Both the position numbers and the translations under genes were made by a program. Positions 59,791 through 64,000 of a DNA stretch of 64,000 nt are shown one piece after another. Every line of letters begins with the position of its first letter. Positions within the stretch are counted from its first letter, which is position 1. Below the pieces are notes generated by a model. That model was not told the DNA's origin. It did not search any database and saw nothing but the letters and a program-made list of their open reading frames with translations. The stretch lies in contig NZ_CANLNH010000001.1 in assembly GCF_947492535.1 (NCBI RefSeq), positions 496,001 through 560,000 on the forward strand, read 5' to 3'. The DNA comes from an uncultured Dokdonia sp. (GTDB taxonomy: Bacteria; Bacteroidota; Bacteroidia; Flavobacteriales; Flavobacteriaceae).

Positions 59791-62643
59791 ATGCCAAAAA
59801 ATAAAAATTTAAAATCGATTCTTCTTATAGGTTCAGGACCTATAATTATTGGTCAAGCATGTGAATTTGATTACGCAGGATCACAATCGTTACGTTCTTT
59901 GAGAGAAGACGGAATCGAGACCATCCTTATTAATTCCAATCCAGCAACAATTATGACAGACCCTTCTATGGCTGATCATGTATACTTGCTGCCGCTTACG
60001 ACAAAATCTATTGTTCAAATCCTTAAAAAACATCCACATATTGATGCTGTCTTACCAACCATGGGAGGACAAACAGCATTAAATTTATGTATAGAAGCAG
60101 ATGAAAAAGGGATCTGGAAAGATTTTGGTGTTGAACTTATAGGTGTTGACATCGCTGCGATTAATATTACAGAAGATAGAGATCAATTCAAAAACTTGAT
60201 GCGTGAAATAGGGATTCCTATGGCACCGCAAGCGAGTGCAAATTCTTTTCTGAAAGGAAAAGAAATCGCACAAGAATTTGGTTTTCCTCTAGTGATACGT
60301 TCTTCATTTACATTAGGAGGCGCAGGTGCTTCTTTTGTATATAAAGAAGAAGACTTTGATAAATTATTGTCTCATGGTCTGGAAGTGTCACCTGTACACG
60401 AAGTGATGATTGATAAAGCATTGATCGGATGGAAAGAATATGAGCTTGAGTTATTAAGAGATGCAAATGATAACGTCGTTATTATTTGTGCAATTGAAAA
60501 TATGGATCCTATGGGAATCCATACAGGAGATTCTATTACTGTTGCTCCGGCAATGACATTATCTGATGTTACGTATCAAAAGATGCGTGATATGGCGATT
60601 CATATGATGCGTAGTATCGGTGATTTTGCAGGAGGATGTAATGTGCAGTTTGCTGTCAATCCTGATAATGAAGAAGAAATTATAGCCATTGAGATCAATC
60701 CTCGTGTATCAAGATCTTCTGCACTTGCATCAAAAGCAACAGGATATCCTATTGCAAAAGTAGCAACGAAACTCGCAATGGGGTATCACTTAGATGAGTT
60801 GAGTAACCAGATTACAGGATCTACATCTGCACTGTTTGAACCTACATTAGACTACGTAATCGTAAAGATACCGCGCTGGAATTTTGATAAGTTTGAAGGT
60901 TCTGATAGAACATTAGGTTTACAAATGAAGGCTGTAGGAGAAGTAATGGGAATAGGACGTTCTTTCCAAGAAGCATTACACAAAGCTACACAGTCTCTAG
61001 AGATCAAGCGTAATGGATTAGGTGCAGACGGAAAAGGATATAAGAACTATGATCAAATTATAGAAAAACTTACATACGCAAGTTGGGATCGTGTTTTTGT
61101 TATTTATGATGCTATCCAAATGGGAATTCCATTAAGCCGCATCTTTGAGATTACTAAAATAGATATGTGGTTCTTAAAACAATATGAAGAACTGTATATG
61201 ATGGAGAAAGAAATCTCTAATTATACAATAGATACGCTTCCGCGAAATCTGATGTTGGAAGCTAAGCAACGTGGTTTTGCAGATAGACAAATTGCACACA
61301 TGCTTGAATGTCTAGAAAGCCAAGTATATAATAAGAGAGATGAAATGGGTGTCAAGAGAGTGTACAAACTCGTAGATACTTGTGCTGCCGAATTTGTAGC
61401 ACAAACGCCTTATTTCTATTCTACCTTTGAATATGAAATGGAAACCCCTGATGGGAATAAGTTCTCAGCAAACGAAAGTATTGTAAGCGATAAGAAAAAA
61501 ATCATCGTATTAGGATCTGGTCCTAACCGTATCGGACAGGGAATCGAATTTGATTACTGTTGTGTACATGGTGTTCTTGCCGCTGCCGAATGTGGTTATG
61601 AAACCATTATGATTAACTGTAACCCAGAAACGGTATCTACCGATTTTGATACAGCAGATAAGTTATACTTCGAACCTGTTTTTTGGGAGCATATTTATGA
61701 TATCATTCGTCATGAAAAACCAGAAGGTGTTATTGTTCAGTTAGGAGGACAAACAGCCTTAAAACTAGCAGAAAAGTTAGATAGATATGGTGTTAAGATT
61801 ATGGGAACAAGCTATCAAGCGCTAGATTTAGCAGAAGATAGAGGAAGTTTCTCAACCTTATTGAAAGACCTTGATATTCCATATCCAGAATTTGATACTG
61901 CCGAAACAGCTGATGAAGCACTCGCTGTAGCAGATAAACTTGATTTTCCAATATTAGTACGTCCATCTTATGTATTAGGAGGACAAGGAATGAAAATTGT
62001 GATCAATAAAGACGAACTTGAAAAGCACGTTGTTGATTTACTTCGTAAAATTCCTAATAATAAATTACTATTAGATCATTATTTAGATGGTGCTATAGAA
62101 GCAGAAGCAGATGCCATTTGTGATGGAGAAAATGTCTATATCATAGGGATCATGGAGCATATAGAACCTTGTGGTATTCACTCAGGAGATTCTAATGCAA
62201 CACTGCCTCCATTTAACCTTGGGGATCTGATTTTAGAACAAATTAAATCTCATACACGCAAAATTGCATTAGCACTTGATACTGTAGGTTTAATAAATAT
62301 ACAGTTTGCGGTTAAGGATGATAAAGTATATATCATTGAAGCAAATCCACGTGCATCTCGTACCGTTCCGTTTATTGCAAAAGCATACAAGGAGCCGTAT
62401 GTAAATTATGCTACTAAAGTGATGCTCGGAGCGAAGAAAGTAAGTGACTTTAATTTCAATCCTCAACTAGAAGGATATGCTATTAAGCAACCTGTGTTCT
62501 CTTTTAATAAGTTCCCGAATGTAGATAAGAAATTAGGGCCAGAAATGAAGAGTACAGGAGAAAGTATCCTATTTATAGATAACCTTAGAGATGATGCTTT
62601 TTACGATTTATATTCAAGACGTAAAATGTATTTGAGTAAGTAA
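59791..62643 (+). CDS. carB: Carbamoyl-phosphate synthase large subunit without allosteric domain
   Basis: Makes carbamoyl phosphate from bicarbonate, ammonia and two ATP for pyrimidine and arginine synthesis. Both ATP-grasp halves are intact: the N-terminal half begins SILLIGSGPIIIGQACEFDYAG, and the second half KKIIVLGSGPNRIGQGIEFDYC near residue 570. EINPRVSRSSALASKATGYP and EANPRASRTVPFIAKA end the two halves. The length is 950, against about 1070 in E. coli: the protein stops just after GPEMKSTGES, so the C-terminal MGS-like regulatory domain (UMP/ornithine binding) is absent. The glutaminase carA is not in view. Confidence 0.96.
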   Translation: MPKNKNLKSILLIGSGPIIIGQACEFDYAGSQSLRSLREDGIETILINSNPATIMTDPSMADHVYLLPLTTKSIVQILKKHPHIDAVLPTMGGQTALNLCIEADEKGIWKDFGVELIGVDIAAINITEDRDQFKNLMREIGIPMAPQASANSFLKGKEIAQEFGFPLVIRSSFTLGGAGASFVYKEEDFDKLLSHGLEVSPVHEVMIDKALIGWKEYELELLRDANDNVVIICAIENMDPMGIHTGDSITVAPAMTLSDVTYQKMRDMAIHMMRSIGDFAGGCNVQFAVNPDNEEEIIAIEINPRVSRSSALASKATGYPIAKVATKLAMGYHLDELSNQITGSTSALFEPTLDYVIVKIPRWNFDKFEGSDRTLGLQMKAVGEVMGIGRSFQEALHKATQSLEIKRNGLGADGKGYKNYDQIIEKLTYASWDRVFVIYDAIQMGIPLSRIFEITKIDMWFLKQYEELYMMEKEISNYTIDTLPRNLMLEAKQRGFADRQIAHMLECLESQVYNKRDEMGVKRVYKLVDTCAAEFVAQTPYFYSTFEYEMETPDGNKFSANESIVSDKKKIIVLGSGPNRIGQGIEFDYCCVHGVLAAAECGYETIMINCNPETVSTDFDTADKLYFEPVFWEHIYDIIRHEKPEGVIVQLGGQTALKLAEKLDRYGVKIMGTSYQALDLAEDRGSFSTLLKDLDIPYPEFDTAETADEALAVADKLDFPILVRPSYVLGGQGMKIVINKDELEKHVVDLLRKIPNNKLLLDHYLDGAIEAEADAICDGENVYIIGIMEHIEPCGIHSGDSNATLPPFNLGDLILEQIKSHTRKIALALDTVGLINIQFAVKDDKVYIIEANPRASRTVPFIAKAYKEPYVNYATKVMLGAKKVSDFNFNPQLEGYAIKQPVFSFNKFPNVDKKLGPEMKSTGESILFIDNLRDDAFYDLYSRRKMYLSK

Positions 62644-62665
62644 TTATTCTCATCCAAATAGATAT

Positions 62666-62700
62666 AAAAGGATCATTATGTATATAGTGATCCTTTTTTT
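62666..62700 (+). terminator. Terminator of carB
   Basis: AAAAGGATCATTAT pairs with ATAGTGATCCTTTT (one wobble) with a short loop, and then a T run. Confidence 0.9.
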
Positions 62701-62702
62701 AT

Positions 62703-62718
62703 ACGCTTTCGCGAAAGC
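62703..62718. repeat. TTTCGCGAAA palindrome
   Basis: ACGCTTTCGCGAAAGC directly after the carB terminator's T run. Confidence 0.9.
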
Positions 62719-62772
62719 ATAAAAAATCACATAACCGAATACAATTGAAAGATCATCTTTGTATTTTTAGAC

Positions 62773-63768
62773 GTGACTTACATAAAGAAAATTATAAAAG
62801 GATGTCTACAACTATTTTTGATTAGTTGTATTACGCTATTGCTTCTTGAAGTCGTGTATAGGTATGGCGTCATTGATTTTTATAAAGCAGAAATAAGCGC
62901 ATTAAATCCAATTGAAAGTATTGAAAGTGATACTGTAGATGTCTTGGTTTTTGGAGATTCATTTTCTGCACCTGAAACTAATTATGTAAATAAATTAAGG
63001 GATGCGCATAAAGAAATTACCTTTTTGAACTTAGGAATTCCAGGAACAGGAATCAAACAAGTGAATACATTTGCAAGAAAAAAAATAAAAAGGTACACAC
63101 CTAAACATATCATTTATCAAGTATACGTAGGAAATGATCTATTAGACGTGAAACATCTATCTGGTGGAGAAAATATCTCTTTTTCAAGGAATTTTTATTG
63201 GAAACTAACAGATCATATATGGTCTGGTATTTATGTAAATCAGAAGTTAAAAATGTTGAAGTCTCAAAAGGCTTCTGGAAGGAAAGGGGATACGAATGCA
63301 TTGTTTTCTACATCACTATATACCAAGCGCCAACAAATGCTTTTTAATGCAGATGCTCGTTATTTAGATAAAACAATAAGACTGCAAGATGATTTTTTAG
63401 ATCGTTATGGCACATGGAAAAAACAGGTTACATCATTTTTAGAGGTGATTCCAGAAGGTGTTACAGTGTCTATCGTTTTTATTCCGCATTGTGCGCAAGT
63501 AAATGATCGGTATTATGAAAATATGGAGTCAATAGGAGCGAAATTTGAAGATAAAACAAAAGCACAGGATATGAATTATCCTTTTTATACGAAAGCCGTT
63601 CAGGATTTTAAGGAGTTTGATCAGGTGACTTTTTACAATCCAATTTCGTATTTAAGAGCAAAAGAAACCGATACACATAGACTGTATTATGCTAACGACC
63701 CACATTTTAATGAGAATGGGCAGCATGCATTCTATGAGTTTTTGGAAGCGGTTATTTTTGAGAAATAG
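62773..63768 (+). CDS. Membrane-anchored SGNH/GDSL-family hydrolase
   Basis: A 331-residue protein with an N-terminal membrane helix (GCLQLFLISCITLLLLEVVY). The SGNH blocks are visible: GDSF at 61-64 with nucleophilic Ser, a Gly in GIPGTG, GND in VYVGND (about 118), and the Asp-x-His pair Asp309/His311 near the C-terminus (DPHFNENGQ). Such membrane-tethered esterases often act on acylated cell-surface glycans. The start is GTG 62773. The end overlaps the convergent partial gene by 17 bases. Confidence 0.85.
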   Translation: MTYIKKIIKGCLQLFLISCITLLLLEVVYRYGVIDFYKAEISALNPIESIESDTVDVLVFGDSFSAPETNYVNKLRDAHKEITFLNLGIPGTGIKQVNTFARKKIKRYTPKHIIYQVYVGNDLLDVKHLSGGENISFSRNFYWKLTDHIWSGIYVNQKLKMLKSQKASGRKGDTNALFSTSLYTKRQQMLFNADARYLDKTIRLQDDFLDRYGTWKKQVTSFLEVIPEGVTVSIVFIPHCAQVNDRYYENMESIGAKFEDKTKAQDMNYPFYTKAVQDFKEFDQVTFYNPISYLRAKETDTHRLYYANDPHFNENGQHAFYEFLEAVIFEK

Positions 63769-64000
63769 CGAAGATGTAATTTTTTTCTCCTACTTTTTTA
63801 GTCGTAAAAATAGTTTTCATGACTATATCATTTTTTGAAGCAATACTCTCAATCTTTTCAAGTTCACAATCTTCAGAAAGAATCATATAGGTGGTATTCT
63901 CTTCAGATAGATATATAGGTAATTGCTTAAAAAGAGCTTCAAAATACTCGAATTCCTCACCACAAAACCAGGCGTGCTGTTTAGTGCTTTCCGGTGCCTT
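63752..64000 (-). CDS. Partial gene at the right edge (unknown; C-terminal 82 residues)
   Basis: The minus-strand frame runs from the window end without a stop for 82 codons to TAA at 63752-63754. Seen are HAWFCGEEFEYFEALFKQLP and IVMKTIFTTKKVGEKNYIFAISQK. The end in a beta strand, YIFAI, and the EDCELEKIESIAS helix resemble the C-terminus of class I SAM methyltransferases (for example PrmC-like proteins), but the catalytic part is outside the window. Frame continuity, codon use and the convergent overlap support a real gene; the family is a guess. Confidence 0.6.
   Translation of the reverse strand, partial: KAPESTKQHAWFCGEEFEYFEALFKQLPIYLSEENTTYMILSEDCELEKIESIASKNDIVMKTIFTTKKVGEKNYIFAISQK

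Noticed and set aside
61234-61249. ACGCTTCCGCGAAATC in carB as another palindrome copy
   Set aside because: Two mismatches in the arms, and it reads as Leu-Pro-Arg-Asn in a normal CarB segment, so it is probably chance.
2807-62718. The palindrome as a dif, KOPS or matS site
   Set aside because: dif is single-copy, KOPS is directional, and the element is symmetric and too frequent for matS.

Overview
The window looks like chromosomal DNA of a marine member of the Flavobacteriaceae (Bacteroidota). The DNA is AT-rich. Many genes are preceded by the Bacteroidota -7 box TAnnTTTG, and Shine-Dalgarno sites are scarce. The gene content fits: PorT and a C-terminal sorting domain of the type IX secretion system (T9SS), the lipoprotein TamL, DUF3857 transglutaminase-like proteins, a zinc-less AccD and a CarB without its regulatory domain. 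Genus is not decided; a Dokdonia-like organism is a guess. I see no phage, transposase or CRISPR.

Layout. 1-14.7 kb: end of a sensor kinase, then housekeeping genes (rsgA, dtd, three DUF3857 genes, mazG-like, aroA, queA, rlmN, polyprenyl synthase). 14.7-22.5 kb: a sulfate-activation block (cysQ, cysC, cysD, with cysN on the other strand), a T9SS cargo gene, a 51-codon gene, and an 847-residue phosphodiesterase-TPR-sulfotransferase fusion. No sulfite-forming or sulfite-reducing gene is in view, so the block reads best as a PAPS supply for sulfation. 22.5-34.9 kb: accD, fbaA, tamL, an rRNA methyltransferase, porT-ubiE, trkA-trkH, a YpdA-like reductase, ctlX and an Rrf2 regulator. 35-40.5 kb: tRNA-Pro(GGG), two 90-bp direct repeats, a beta-lactamase-fold hydrolase, a sugar dehydrogenase with its cytochrome c, trxB and an unknown protein. 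40.7-46.7 kb: a PadR-PspC envelope operon and a small membrane operon. 48.9-50.8 kb: a double-glycine-leader peptide gene next to a tandem family of five small membrane proteins, one broken. 50.8-64 kb: an oligopeptide-binding lipoprotein, a four-helix-bundle gene flanked by inverted heptamer repeats, mtaB, a lytic transglycosylase, rpmH, carB and an SGNH hydrolase.

Across the window runs a dispersed palindrome with core GCTTTCGCGAAAGC. I count 16 copies, including shortened or interrupted ones. Six lie inside genes and all six are read in the same frame as Leu-Ser-Arg-Lys. Two copies are split at the same base by a second palindrome. This repeat, the sulfation locus, the leader-peptide/tandem-membrane-protein locus and the heptamer-flanked four-helix-bundle gene are the most interesting parts.
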